Of a stretch of DNA of 34,903 bases, positions 21,921-30,138 are shown piece by piece. How positions within the stretch are numbered: the stretch's first letter is position 1; the number at the start of each line of letters is the position of its first letter. The stretch spans positions 1 to 34,903 of IMG/VR virus record IMGVR_UViG_3300027759_000240. The stretch is one strand, 5' to 3'. Both the position numbers and the translations under genes were made by a program. A model generated the notes under the pieces. That model searched no databases. It saw only the letters and a list, made by a program, of their open reading frames with translations, and was not told where the DNA came from. The DNA is from a virus.

Positions 21921-24900
21921 ATGCCTACTAATGTTTGGTCATATCAAAATATTCAATCAGTACAAACAGGTATAACTGCTCCAGATGGATCTACTACTGC
22001 TTTTGCTTTTAGAACACTAGCTTCTGCGGGGGCATATGCAGCAATCAGACAACAACAATTTGATTTAACACCAGGAACAACATATACTTTTTCTTATTAT
22101 AGAAATATATCATTAGGGGCTACTGGTGGTTCATTTAGAATTAGAGATGTAACTGGTTCATGTGCTGCATTTGATCTTCAACCAAGTATGTCTTTTACAG
22201 GTACTGGTTGGATAAGATATGATACTTCATTTTTTATGGGTATAACTCAGACAGGAGTAGATTGTTATATTTTAAGTAGAAGTAATTCAGCCTCAGAAAC
22301 TGCTGGTGTTACAGTTTGTCTTTGGGGTGCTCAACTTGAACAAGGTGGTGTAACTACCGCTTATTCCAGAAGTCTTGGTTTTAGAGATCTTCGTGGAGGA
22401 TGTGTTGGTCGATTTGGTTCTATAGCTGACTATAATGAAAAGGATTGGTTAAGTTATGCTACGAGAAATAATCTAAATTATGTTTCTCCTTTTGTTAATT
22501 TTTATAGAATTTCAGGTTGGGGGATCAACAATACATCTGGATGGACACAAAACTCTGAAATGCAAAGAGTTATAAGTAAACTAACAAACCTTCCAGTTTG
22601 GTCAGCAAAAAAAGCTTTTCAACCAACTTTATTTAATAGAGAAGATTGGTTTAAATTCACTGGGGATAAAATTACTGCAACTGGAGCAGCTAGTTTGCAG
22701 TATTATGGAAATACGTATCCATTTACATCTTCAAATATATCAAACAGTTATCCAAGTCCATGGACTGATTTTGGTATTAGTGGTGCTTCAGGATTTTATA
22801 ATCAAGTTTTAAATATTTTTAATTCTAATAAAATTCAATTAGATTATGTTATAGGAGATAACGAATCAAATTATCCACAAACATGGGGCGTTGCAGTTAC
22901 AACTGGTGGCATTTCTGGTTATCTTGCTGATCCCAGATATTATCAATCTTGGAAAGGATTATCTTCATGGAGTTCATATATGAATTTTTATGGAGTGACT
23001 GCTGGAAATGGACAATTAATAGGACCAGGAGTAAATAAAACTGCATATCTTGTTTGGAATCATTTAACACAACAACATCAAGCTGTTGCAATGAATGAGA
23101 TGTGGGCAAATGCAACTCTACAGCAGTCTCCCAAAGCATTAGTTGCTAATTATGATTATTGGGTTTCAGATGGTGGACCAACTGCAGGTGCTCCTGATGC
23201 AAATGGACACCCGCAATTTAAATCAAAATATGTTGGTAATGCCTCGTCTCCGTATTTATACGGAGAAGTTGGACAAATAGACTCAACTGTTTCTCCGGGA
23301 AATGTATTTGTACGACCAGAAAATCCGACATTCTTAGTATTAGCTGTTTCTGGTGCAACCGGAATAACTTTGACAAAGGGACCATGGACAAGCTTTACTA
23401 AAGCAATTCAAGAAGTTCGTAGTGCCAAACGAGGTTCACCAAATGTTCCTATGGTGCCATGGATTGGTTCGGTACGCTATGCTGGTGGTGTTGGTCAAAA
23501 TGATCCAACACTTGCGCCAACAGTTGGTTTTGCTGATATGGACAAAGGTTATTCACCAATAATGGGATATACATCAAATGTTGGTGGAAATTCAGCTTAT
23601 TATTATGAATTAATAAAACATGTTTGTTTGCATGGTGTTAAATCTATTGGTTATTGGAATTCAAGTTCTTTTAGTCTATATGAAAATGGCAACCAAATGA
23701 GTGATAGAGACTACGCGGCTAGGGGATATACAAGCTATGTTAAAGATATTGTAGCATTTAATAATGCTTTAAAAGATGTAAATGATAATTTAGGTGGTTA
23801 TACATTAGCGACAGCCGATTCAAGTCGTGTAAGTTGGTTGGCTAAAAACATTACTAGCGGAGCTCCAAAAATAGATGGATCATATTTATGGAGAGCAACA
23901 ATTAAACCAGGAACAATATATGAACACACAACAACGGATAATACAAATTTTATTTTGAGTGGTTCGAATGTTGGTAAATGGTTTAATACTACAACAACAA
24001 CACCACCAGATGTGCGACCATTAGAATTAAAAGATGTATTTTATTTTCCTGGGGTTTATTCTACAGATGGAACAGTAAATGAACATGGTACAGGAACTAC
24101 TTTAGCAAATTGGTTTGGTACAAATAAATCTGTTATTGCTGCATTCCAAGGTGATCGGTATACTGATAATTTTGGAACTAAAATTATAAATGGTAGAGCA
24201 TATGAATTTGAAATGGATCCAGCTAACCCAACAGTTACAAGTCCATGGCACAATGCAATATATGAAAACTGCATAGATCCATATATGTGGGGAGCAAGAA
24301 GTTTTACATTCTTCCAACCACATGGTCAAATTCCTCAAGTAGCATATCCATTCCGTGAAATAACACGAAGAGCCGAGGGTTATTATAATAGCACCACCGA
24401 TGCATCTAAGTCTCCGGCTCGTTGGAAAGGATTTACTTCTGGTATTCGTGCATTATTAGAAGGAAAATTAAATCCAATTGGAGCATGTGCTGCAAAAACC
24501 GGATTTACGGCTATGACTGAACCATGTAATGTTCATGTATATCTTCCATCAACAAATGGATATTGGGAAGATAGATTTGGAAATATAGCCGCAGGACCGG
24601 CAGGAAATACATTTTATCCAGGATCATTGGTATTCTGGGATAAATGTTTTACAGATTCTGGTGGATCTATAACTGCTGCTAATAATTTATATTATGCATC
24701 TGTAAATCAATGGCTTGATGAATTTATTAGTATGAAGAGCCCAAATATAACTGCGGGTATTTTATCATGTTCTATTGATGCTACTACGTGTTCTGCGACT
24801 CCCAATACTGTAGGATTATTTGCAACATTACCAGCAGCATATACTCGAGGAAATTCTTATGAACTGACAGACTGGTACATCAGTCAAACATTAAGAGCAA

Positions 24901-25808
24901 ATAATATTCCTGTATATTGTGAGGCAAGACCACAGAAAACATTCAGTCTATTAAATTCTGGAATAACTTCTGGAAATATTGCATCAATACCTGGATTGTG
25001 TGGTGCAACAGCAATAAGTCAATGGACAAATCATTTTTCTGTTGAATATAATATCTGGTACACCAATCCAAATAATCCGGTATTAACAACTCAAGATCCA
25101 AATTATGCAGGAGCTCTTCCAGATTCAGAAGCCCCTTCTGTTATGCGATATTCTCAAAATTCTGGACCAATTCCCAATAATAGAGATCCTTATCAAATTC
25201 CATTAATAGTTGCAACTGGTGGTACAGCATATACTTTACCATATGGGTTCACATCTTACACAGATTCACCACAGAAAGCATTATTGGATTTATATAGTGC
25301 AAGTGATGTATATCGTAAATTTAATAATTTTGCCAATACTGGATTAACATTTAAAGGTGTAGTATATGATAAGATGACAAGAGGAATCTTATTCACATCA
25401 TATGGTGATTGGGCAAGAGGTACATGTGGTAATATTGAGATTAATGCAACGGCTAATAGTGGAAGTTTGACGGGATATTATAAACCACAGACTGATAATG
25501 CAAGTGAAGGTAACAGAATTGGATATGGACCAACACAGCCAAGAAAATTTGATCGTACAGCATTTATAGCAAGTACAACAAAGTATGCTAATAATGCTGC
25601 AGGTCAATCTGGATATTGGACATCTAGTGGTATTAGTTTTTGGAGAGATAATGTTAAACAACCAACCTTTAATGGGTTCTTGGAGATGTTAAAACAGGTA
25701 TCATTAACTGGATGTCCAAAATATGGCAATACTGCAGGATGGACAGGTGCAACATATCCAAATGATTTTTATGGTTTAGGTATATTCCCAAAATCTATGA
25801 GACCTTAA
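21921..25808 (+). CDS. Second giant fibre/adhesin protein
   Basis: 1295 residues. Residues about 1-150 look like the jelly-roll carbohydrate-binding domain common on phage fibres: VWSYQNIQ, TAPDGSTTAFAF, LTPGTTYTFSYYRN, then VCLWGAQLEQGG and TAYS. The usual opening strand (NLLxYSxxF) is missing here and instead ends the preceding gene. About 155-690 is a module with IGDNESNYPQTWGV and a closing KIDGSYLWRATI (from K650) that matches the end of the modules in the previous gene. About 700-1295 is a further aromatic, Gly/Ser-rich region without a recognised family. A receptor-binding or glycan-degrading role is inferred. Confidence 0.72.
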   Translation: MPTNVWSYQNIQSVQTGITAPDGSTTAFAFRTLASAGAYAAIRQQQFDLTPGTTYTFSYYRNISLGATGGSFRIRDVTGSCAAFDLQPSMSFTGTGWIRYDTSFFMGITQTGVDCYILSRSNSASETAGVTVCLWGAQLEQGGVTTAYSRSLGFRDLRGGCVGRFGSIADYNEKDWLSYATRNNLNYVSPFVNFYRISGWGINNTSGWTQNSEMQRVISKLTNLPVWSAKKAFQPTLFNREDWFKFTGDKITATGAASLQYYGNTYPFTSSNISNSYPSPWTDFGISGASGFYNQVLNIFNSNKIQLDYVIGDNESNYPQTWGVAVTTGGISGYLADPRYYQSWKGLSSWSSYMNFYGVTAGNGQLIGPGVNKTAYLVWNHLTQQHQAVAMNEMWANATLQQSPKALVANYDYWVSDGGPTAGAPDANGHPQFKSKYVGNASSPYLYGEVGQIDSTVSPGNVFVRPENPTFLVLAVSGATGITLTKGPWTSFTKAIQEVRSAKRGSPNVPMVPWIGSVRYAGGVGQNDPTLAPTVGFADMDKGYSPIMGYTSNVGGNSAYYYELIKHVCLHGVKSIGYWNSSSFSLYENGNQMSDRDYAARGYTSYVKDIVAFNNALKDVNDNLGGYTLATADSSRVSWLAKNITSGAPKIDGSYLWRATIKPGTIYEHTTTDNTNFILSGSNVGKWFNTTTTTPPDVRPLELKDVFYFPGVYSTDGTVNEHGTGTTLANWFGTNKSVIAAFQGDRYTDNFGTKIINGRAYEFEMDPANPTVTSPWHNAIYENCIDPYMWGARSFTFFQPHGQIPQVAYPFREITRRAEGYYNSTTDASKSPARWKGFTSGIRALLEGKLNPIGACAAKTGFTAMTEPCNVHVYLPSTNGYWEDRFGNIAAGPAGNTFYPGSLVFWDKCFTDSGGSITAANNLYYASVNQWLDEFISMKSPNITAGILSCSIDATTCSATPNTVGLFATLPAAYTRGNSYELTDWYISQTLRANNIPVYCEARPQKTFSLLNSGITSGNIASIPGLCGATAISQWTNHFSVEYNIWYTNPNNPVLTTQDPNYAGALPDSEAPSVMRYSQNSGPIPNNRDPYQIPLIVATGGTAYTLPYGFTSYTDSPQKALLDLYSASDVYRKFNNFANTGLTFKGVVYDKMTRGILFTSYGDWARGTCGNIEINATANSGSLTGYYKPQTDNASEGNRIGYGPTQPRKFDRTAFIASTTKYANNAAGQSGYWTSSGISFWRDNVKQPTFNGFLEMLKQVSLTGCPKYGNTAGWTGATYPNDFYGLGIFPKSMRP

Positions 25809-25816
25809 ACAAAATA

Positions 25817-25823
25817 CTAAATA
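25817..25823 (+). promoter_or_regulatory. Late promoter box CTAAATA
   Basis: CTAAATA ends 5 bases before the ATG at 25829; no Shine-Dalgarno site can fit, so a leaderless message is expected. Confidence 0.65.
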
Positions 25824-25828
25824 TTTCT

Positions 25829-26044
25829 ATGAGTAACCCACAACAATTCAATTACGGTGTTTCAAAGATTGCCCAAGATATCAAGAAAAGTAGTACAAGT
25901 AGTTTTGTTACCATGGCTGCTAGTTATCTTGAGAATAAAAAAGTAAATACCCCAAGTAAGCATGTTGAAGGTAGCGAAGGATCACGTATCCAGAATCTAT
26001 CTGAAAATACTGTCTATGGTGGTTTTCCAACAATTAAAAAATAA
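25829..26044 (+). CDS. Small late protein with YGGFP motif
   Basis: 71 residues. Polar, with a helical middle (SSFVTMAASYLENKK) and a C-terminal ENTVYGGFPTIKK. The YGGFPxI motif recurs in the protein from 26905 (QFTYGGFPKI), hinting at a shared binding partner or site. The first gene after a late box; the nucleotidyltransferase gene follows after 6 bases. No family is recognised. Confidence 0.55.
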   Translation: MSNPQQFNYGVSKIAQDIKKSSTSSFVTMAASYLENKKVNTPSKHVEGSEGSRIQNLSENTVYGGFPTIKK

Positions 26045-26050
26045 TCTTTA

Positions 26051-26896
26051 ATGATATCCCATGAAGGTAAAAAATGGGTTGTAAAAGACTCTACTGGTAC
26101 GAAAGTGTTGGGAACTCATGGTTCCCAACAAGAAGCCCAAGCTCAACTTGCGGCTATTGAAATTTCAAAGAAAAAGAGAAAATCATTCAAGGAACATCTT
26201 GAAGAAGGAACTTCTCTAACATTAGCATATCATACTGAACTGAACCCACAGATCTGGGATGGTATGCAATTGAAAAAAGATATCAGAGCCAAACTTCTTG
26301 ATATCGGACAAACTTGGGTTGAATGGGTTGGACTTCCCCAGAGTGCTGTAAAAGATTATATTCTTGTTGGTGGTAATGCAAGTTATGCATATACATCATA
26401 TTCAGATATTGATCTTCATATTCTTGTTGATAAAAGAAAAATTGATAATTGCCCAAATTTAATAGATGACTATCTTAAAGATAAGAAACAACTTTGGTCA
26501 CTTACACATGACATAACCATTCTAGGACATGATGTTGAAGTATATGCTCAAGACATTAAAGAACCTGTACCACCTGACCAGGGGGCTTATAGTCTTAATA
26601 ACGACCAATGGATCACTGAGCCTAAGCATCAAGAGGTAAATTTGAATGATCCAAGCATTGAAAAGAAGGTCAATGAATATATTGAAAAAATTGATGACCT
26701 TATTGCTTCGACAGCCGAAGATGAATCTTTTGATAAATTAAAAGAAAAGATTCGAAATATGAGAAGTTCTGGACTCAAGAAGTCTGGAGAAGTGAGTATT
26801 GAGAATATGGTATTCAAGGAACTCCGAAACCGGGGTTATCTGGATAAAATGAATGCGTACATCAAATCAACACAGGATAAACGATTAAGTTTATAA
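26051..26896 (+). CDS. Nucleotidyltransferase with internal capsid-targeting-like segment
   Basis: 281 residues. An N-terminal mini-domain (about 1-40: KKWVVKDSTGTKVLGTHGS and QEAQAQLAAIEISK) is followed by KSFKEHLEE (44-52) and Gly, which matches the capsid-targeting segment of neighbouring proteins including the LxE cleavage pattern. The catalytic domain has the polymerase-beta-type motif LVGGNAS (105-111), YSDIDLHILVD (D119, D121) and a third acid in HDVEVY (D161/E163). It would transfer a nucleotide to a protein, RNA or small molecule. Cleavage after E52 would free the enzyme inside the head. Enzyme class is well supported; packaging is inference. Confidence 0.78.
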   Translation: MISHEGKKWVVKDSTGTKVLGTHGSQQEAQAQLAAIEISKKKRKSFKEHLEEGTSLTLAYHTELNPQIWDGMQLKKDIRAKLLDIGQTWVEWVGLPQSAVKDYILVGGNASYAYTSYSDIDLHILVDKRKIDNCPNLIDDYLKDKKQLWSLTHDITILGHDVEVYAQDIKEPVPPDQGAYSLNNDQWITEPKHQEVNLNDPSIEKKVNEYIEKIDDLIASTAEDESFDKLKEKIRNMRSSGLKKSGEVSIENMVFKELRNRGYLDKMNAYIKSTQDKRLSL

Positions 26897-26899
26897 ATA
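26892..26899 (+). promoter_or_regulatory. Late promoter box TATAAATA
   Basis: A perfect T4 late consensus TATAAATA overlapping the preceding stop, 5 bases before the ATG at 26905. Confidence 0.75.
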
Positions 26900-26904
26900 A
26901 TAAT

Positions 26905-27756
26905 ATGAATTACTTAGAACAATACTACAAAAATTTATGCGAACAACTTCAGTCCCAAATCGACCTTTTAGAGAAACGATTTGATATTAGTAAATTCAAG
27001 AAATCCAAAAAGGGTGACAAGAAGGACGACAAGAAGGGTGACAAAAAGGATGACAAGAAGTCTGGCAAGAAAGCCGATAAGAAGTCTGACAAAGACTATG
27101 ATGGCGATGGTGAAGTAGAGTCATCAAAGGATGAATACTTTGGATCCAAGGATAAGGCTATCAAGAAGTCGATTGCCGATAAGAAGAAAAAGAAGAACCT
27201 TAAAGAAGGTAGAGAAATTTCTGGTGGTCAGTTCACCTATGGTGGATTCCCAAAAATTTTCTTAAAGGAAACACCAGAGGCTGCACCAACAGATGTTGAT
27301 GGTGATGGTGACGCTGATGTAGAAGATGTCGTTATGCGTGCTAGAGATGGTACAATGTATCCAAGTGTAGAATATGCCAAAGTAGCTCAAGCTTCTGATG
27401 CTGCAGCTCAGGCAGCTTCCGCTGCTGATGCAGCGGCTTTGAACTTTCATCAAAACGCAGCTAAAGAATGGGCTGCAATCTATGATAATGCACCCGCAAT
27501 GAATAGAGCAATGGGAAACAGTGGTCGCAGAAGAGCTGGATTCGCAGATAGAGGTAAACATATGGCAGAATTGACATATAGAATGAATATAGATCCAGAT
27601 ATGAGAGAGTTGAGAGCTACCCTAGAGACTGCACGTGCTGCTTCAGACGCAGCATACCAAGCAAGACGCACACATCCCCATCATGAAGAGTTCATGAAAC
27701 GAGCCCAAGCAACGTCAGATTCGGTTTATGGTACTCGTGGAAACTTGGGATCGTAA
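26905..27756 (+). CDS. Head-associated-type protein with Lys/Asp repeats and DxDxDG motifs
   Basis: 283 residues. N-terminal helix MNYLEQYYKNLCEQLQSQID then LLE (21-23), shared with the gene at 3142. A Lys/Asp repeat tract (KKGDKKDDKKGD, about 32-60) leads to DYDGDGEVESSKDEYFGSKD (about 64-83), a motif I recall from T4-like marine phages. LKE followed by Gly (about 98-101) and FLKE followed by Thr (about 122-126) are (L/I)xE sites. DVDGDGDADVEDV (about 131-143) resembles a calcium loop. The C-terminal half is Ala-rich and helical. Probably a virion-internal structural or core protein. The exact role is unknown. Confidence 0.65.
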   Translation: MNYLEQYYKNLCEQLQSQIDLLEKRFDISKFKKSKKGDKKDDKKGDKKDDKKSGKKADKKSDKDYDGDGEVESSKDEYFGSKDKAIKKSIADKKKKKNLKEGREISGGQFTYGGFPKIFLKETPEAAPTDVDGDGDADVEDVVMRARDGTMYPSVEYAKVAQASDAAAQAASAADAAALNFHQNAAKEWAAIYDNAPAMNRAMGNSGRRRAGFADRGKHMAELTYRMNIDPDMRELRATLETARAASDAAYQARRTHPHHEEFMKRAQATSDSVYGTRGNLGS

Positions 27757-27796
27757 ATCTAAAATCTTACTAAAATTTGAACCTTTAGTATGTCAG

Positions 27797-27826
27797 CCCT
27801 CGAGAAGTTCGGGGGTTGTTTCTTTT
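27797..27826 (+). terminator. Rho-independent terminator
   Basis: CCCTCGA (27797-27803) pairs with TCGGGGG (27809-27815) around a 5-base loop, followed by TTGTTTCTTTT. It ends the transcript of the preceding late genes; the next late box begins at the end of the T-tract. Confidence 0.85.
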
Positions 27827-27834
27827 AATAAATA
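27827..27834 (+). promoter_or_regulatory. Late promoter box AATAAATA
   Basis: Lies immediately after the terminator tail and 7 bases before the ATG at 27842. Confidence 0.6.
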
Positions 27835-27841
27835 ATATAGT

Positions 27842-28135
27842 ATGAAACGATTTAAAGAATTTCTAGAAGAATCTGCTGCATGGCAACGCAAAGAAGGCAA
27901 GAATCCCGAAGGTGGATTGAATGCCAAAGGTGTTGCTTCATATCGTAAAGAAAACCCAGGTTCTAAATTACAAACAGCAGTGACTACCAAACCATCTAAA
28001 CTCAAACCTGGATCAAAAGCAGCAAAAAGAAGAAAGTCGTTTTGTGCAAGAATGGGTGGAATGCCGGGACCGATGAAAGATGAAAAGGGTAGACCAACTA
28101 GAAAAGCACTATCTTTGAGAAAGTGGAATTGCTAA
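27842..28135 (+). CDS. DUF6321-like protein with capsid-targeting N-terminus
   Basis: 97 residues. MKRFKEFLEE (1-10) followed by Ser aligns with the T4 internal-protein targeting peptide MKTYQEFIAE without gaps, with LxE at 8-10 as the cleavage site. The rest (AWQRKEGKNPEGGLNAKGVA, later RRKSFCARMGGMPGPMKDEK and ALSLRKWNC) matches what I recall as DUF6321, a small basic domain of phages and giant viruses with unknown function. Its charge suits binding of DNA in the head. Its stop overlaps the next start (TAATG), so two tagged proteins are coupled. Confidence 0.78.
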   Translation: MKRFKEFLEESAAWQRKEGKNPEGGLNAKGVASYRKENPGSKLQTAVTTKPSKLKPGSKAAKRRKSFCARMGGMPGPMKDEKGRPTRKALSLRKWNC

Positions 28136-28623
28136 TGAAGAGTTTTAAACAATATTTACGTGAAGAAAATGATATCGTTCCATTTGCCTATAAAGATCAA
28201 CAACCAAATAAAACAGATCATCGTGATCATGTAATGGGTCAGTTCTTTTCTTTTATAAAAAAAAGAATACCACATTTAAAAGGTGTTGATACTGGTTTTT
28301 TAAAACATTTTCATAATCATTTGGATCTTATGTTGGGTGATGATCCAAAACATTTTACAGAATTACATAAAACACTTACAACAGATGATGATGGACAACC
28401 CCAAAGAGCTGATTTATTTGATGCTATGCAAGCATTAACAAGAAGAACAATGGCTTCGCATATAAACGAGTTAAAGAAAAAGAATCAGTATAATGACGAT
28501 ACAGATGATGCAGCAACTGAATCTAGAACTACACTACAGGATCATATTTTAGATATATCTAAATTGGCACTGAAAACACGTAAAAAAGGTGATGCAGAAT
28601 CTTTAGATGAGATTGGAATTTAA
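28135..28623 (+). CDS. Unknown protein with capsid-targeting N-terminus
   Basis: 162 residues. The start at 28135 is chosen over an in-frame ATG at 28123 because it restores MKSFKQYLRE (1-10), the tagged N-terminus, and overlaps the previous stop by one base. The body has His-rich helical segments (HRDHVMGQFFSFIKKRIPHL, then FLKHFHNHLDLMLGDD) and a charged C-terminus. No family is recognised. It is likely packaged in the head; its activity is unknown. It converges with the co-chaperonin gene with a 4-base overlap and no terminator between. Confidence 0.65.
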   Translation: MKSFKQYLREENDIVPFAYKDQQPNKTDHRDHVMGQFFSFIKKRIPHLKGVDTGFLKHFHNHLDLMLGDDPKHFTELHKTLTTDDDGQPQRADLFDAMQALTRRTMASHINELKKKNQYNDDTDDAATESRTTLQDHILDISKLALKTRKKGDAESLDEIGI

Positions 28624-28877
28624 TTAGTTGCTTGAACCCAATCTTGATGTACTAAATGGTTTCCACCATAGCCACCCTTGAGTTGTGAGACATCCCAAAG
28701 AATCTCATCACCAACCTTGATATCTTCGGTTAACTTATCACCGATAGCCAGTACAGTACTCCAAATGAACTTAGACTTAGAACGCTCTTGGTAGATGATA
28801 CCAAACTCGTTGGTCTTCTCTCCACCAAAAGTAGTCTTGACCCAAATGTATTTGCCGATAGGTTTAAACTTTGCCAT
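28620..28877 (-). CDS. GroES/gp31-like co-chaperonin
   Basis: 85 residues, near the usual 90-110 of Cpn10 proteins. KPIGKYIWVKT, the mobile-loop region EKTNEFGIIYQ (about 20-30), STVLAIGDKLTEDIKVGDEI and the closing HLVHQDWVQA follow the GroES beta-barrel pattern, as in the co-chaperonins of T4-like phages. It would cap host GroEL to fold large phage proteins; T4 gp31 does so for the capsid protein. It is the last gene of the minus-strand operon that starts at 31913. No GroEL is encoded in the window. Confidence 0.75.
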   Translation of the reverse strand: MAKFKPIGKYIWVKTTFGGEKTNEFGIIYQERSKSKFIWSTVLAIGDKLTEDIKVGDEILWDVSQLKGGYGGNHLVHQDWVQATN

Positions 28878-28887
28878 ATATATTTTC

Positions 28888-29331
28888 TCAAAATCTGAAC
28901 GGTGCTTCCTTCATAGTTATACCCTTCATACGAATACGTTCATCTTCGCATAAAGTAATAACCTGTCTTCCTACAGAACATTGTGTACCAGGTTTACCTG
29001 TTACCTGACATACACTATATGATCTATTTTCATATTCATTGATTATATCCGTAGCCTTGCCCCATAGATCAGCATCTTCGGTGAGAAAACTACAATAGAA
29101 TCGAAGACCACCAAACTTTTCTTTAATTTGGTCAATTGTAATACCAACCATGTTGTCTTCTTCATTGAGTGGATAATTGGCATATGACTCAACAAGTAGA
29201 GGAGTCAGTTTAGAACATAGTTCATCAACAAGAGTCATCCACCCATCAGGTAGATCGGAGTGTGATGATTCTGACATATAAGCGAACACAAGTGGATGCT
29301 TCTCTGCAAGTTTTTTAATATTATTACTCAT
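28888..29331 (-). CDS. Unknown protein with KEKFGGLRFY motif
   Basis: 147 residues from MSNNIKKLAEKHPLVF. The start at 29331 is chosen because it has AAAGG upstream and overlaps the preceding stop by 8 bases (ATGAGTAA). Longer starts would run through the upstream gene. IDQIKEKFGGLRFYCSFLTE is the hallmark of a family frequent in phages and bacteria whose function is not known. It is followed by a degenerate Cys pattern (SVCQVTGKPGTQCSVGRQVI, then TLCEDE) that in relatives looks like a zinc site. Confidence 0.6.
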   Translation of the reverse strand: MSNNIKKLAEKHPLVFAYMSESSHSDLPDGWMTLVDELCSKLTPLLVESYANYPLNEEDNMVGITIDQIKEKFGGLRFYCSFLTEDADLWGKATDIINEYENRSYSVCQVTGKPGTQCSVGRQVITLCEDERIRMKGITMKEAPFRF

Positions 29332-29512
29332 CGCTGCCTTTACCCCAACCTGTTCCATGTTTGTAGGCGTTAATGATGTCGTCTGTATACTTACCCGATG
29401 CTTTGAGTACTCGAATTTCTTCAGCAGCATCACGACAAATATCATAAACCTCTTGGTTTACTGTGCGCCATTTGTCAGCCATATTTCGCAGTCTTGTTTC
29501 TATATCATTCAT
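29324..29512 (-). CDS. Small helical protein after tRNA-Glu
   Basis: 62 residues from MNDIETRLRNMADKWRTV. The start at 29512 is two bases after the tRNA-Glu 3' end; a longer frame would overlap the tRNA. Helical and charged (YDICRDAAEEIRVLKASGKY), ending GWGKGSDE. It resembles the C-terminal half of the protein from 29605 and the protein from 30131 in style (AAEEIRVLK, ASERIQFLT, AYAEISRLERK), suggesting a shared helical motif. No family is recognised. Confidence 0.5.
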   Translation of the reverse strand: MNDIETRLRNMADKWRTVNQEVYDICRDAAEEIRVLKASGKYTDDIINAYKHGTGWGKGSDE

Positions 29513-29514
29513 AG

Positions 29515-29589
29515 TGATCCTAATGGGATTTGAACCCATGTACTGAGATTGAAAGTCTCAGGTCCTAAACCAGGCTAGACGATAGGACC
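29515..29589 (-). tRNA. tRNA-Glu (TTC)
   Basis: On the minus strand GGTCCTA pairs with TAGGATC (one G-T pair) as the acceptor stem. Anticodon arm TGAGA-CTTTCAA-TCTCA with anticodon TTC. The T arm has GGTTCAAATCC. Discriminator A; no CCA encoded. It lies inside the minus-strand early operon between two protein genes, so it is cut out of a longer transcript. Confidence 0.92.
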
Positions 29590-29604
29590 GCAAATTATTT
29601 ATAT

Positions 29605-30138
29605 TCATTCTCTCGGAGGACATTCACTTACGTGCATAGCCTCTTTGGCGAGATACAACTGATTTCGTTCTTCTCTCTCTACATCCTTGGCAAGGAATGT
29701 CATTCTTGTTTCATAGAAATCTCGTTCCTTGGTAAGAAACTGAATTCGTTCTGATGCTTCACGCAACAGATCACGCACTACCTTGTGAGCAAAGTCAGAG
29801 TGTTCCTCAAGACGAGCCACAAGAGTTGATGCATCAGCAATAGGCGCATTATCATTTGTCATTGTCATATCAATCTTTTCCTTACAAAACTTTTTCATAA
29901 AATCACACTTACAATGCTCAAACTCAACATCTTCTACATGAATGAGAAGACCATCCCAACTATAACACCAATGCCACCCATTGTCAACTTCTTTTGCAGT
30001 AAGCATGACACTCTCATCGCCTTCAAATGGCTGCATGAGATATTCCCAGCGTTCTTCAGTCATTCCGTGTCTTACATTGGCTTTGTGAGCCGGAATACGA
30101 TCACCGTGATCATTGTCTCCTACGAATATATCACTCAT
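29605..30138 (-). CDS. Hypothetical early protein, two-part
   Basis: 177 residues. The first half has a compact pattern with Trp and Cys residues (NGWHWCYSWDGLLIHVED, then EFEHCKCDFMKKFC). The second half is a helical, coiled-coil-like region (LVARLEEHSDFAHKVVRDLL, ASERIQFLTKERDFYETRMT). The join may be a fusion of two small phage proteins. A clear AGGAG ribosome site lies upstream, and the start overlaps the preceding stop by 8 bases. No family is recognised. Confidence 0.55.
   Translation of the reverse strand: MSDIFVGDNDHGDRIPAHKANVRHGMTEERWEYLMQPFEGDESVMLTAKEVDNGWHWCYSWDGLLIHVEDVEFEHCKCDFMKKFCKEKIDMTMTNDNAPIADASTLVARLEEHSDFAHKVVRDLLREASERIQFLTKERDFYETRMTFLAKDVEREERNQLYLAKEAMHVSECPPRE

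Noticed and set aside
16000-25808. Diversity-generating retroelement target in the fibre genes
   Set aside because: No reverse transcriptase and no near-identical short template repeat were seen in the window.
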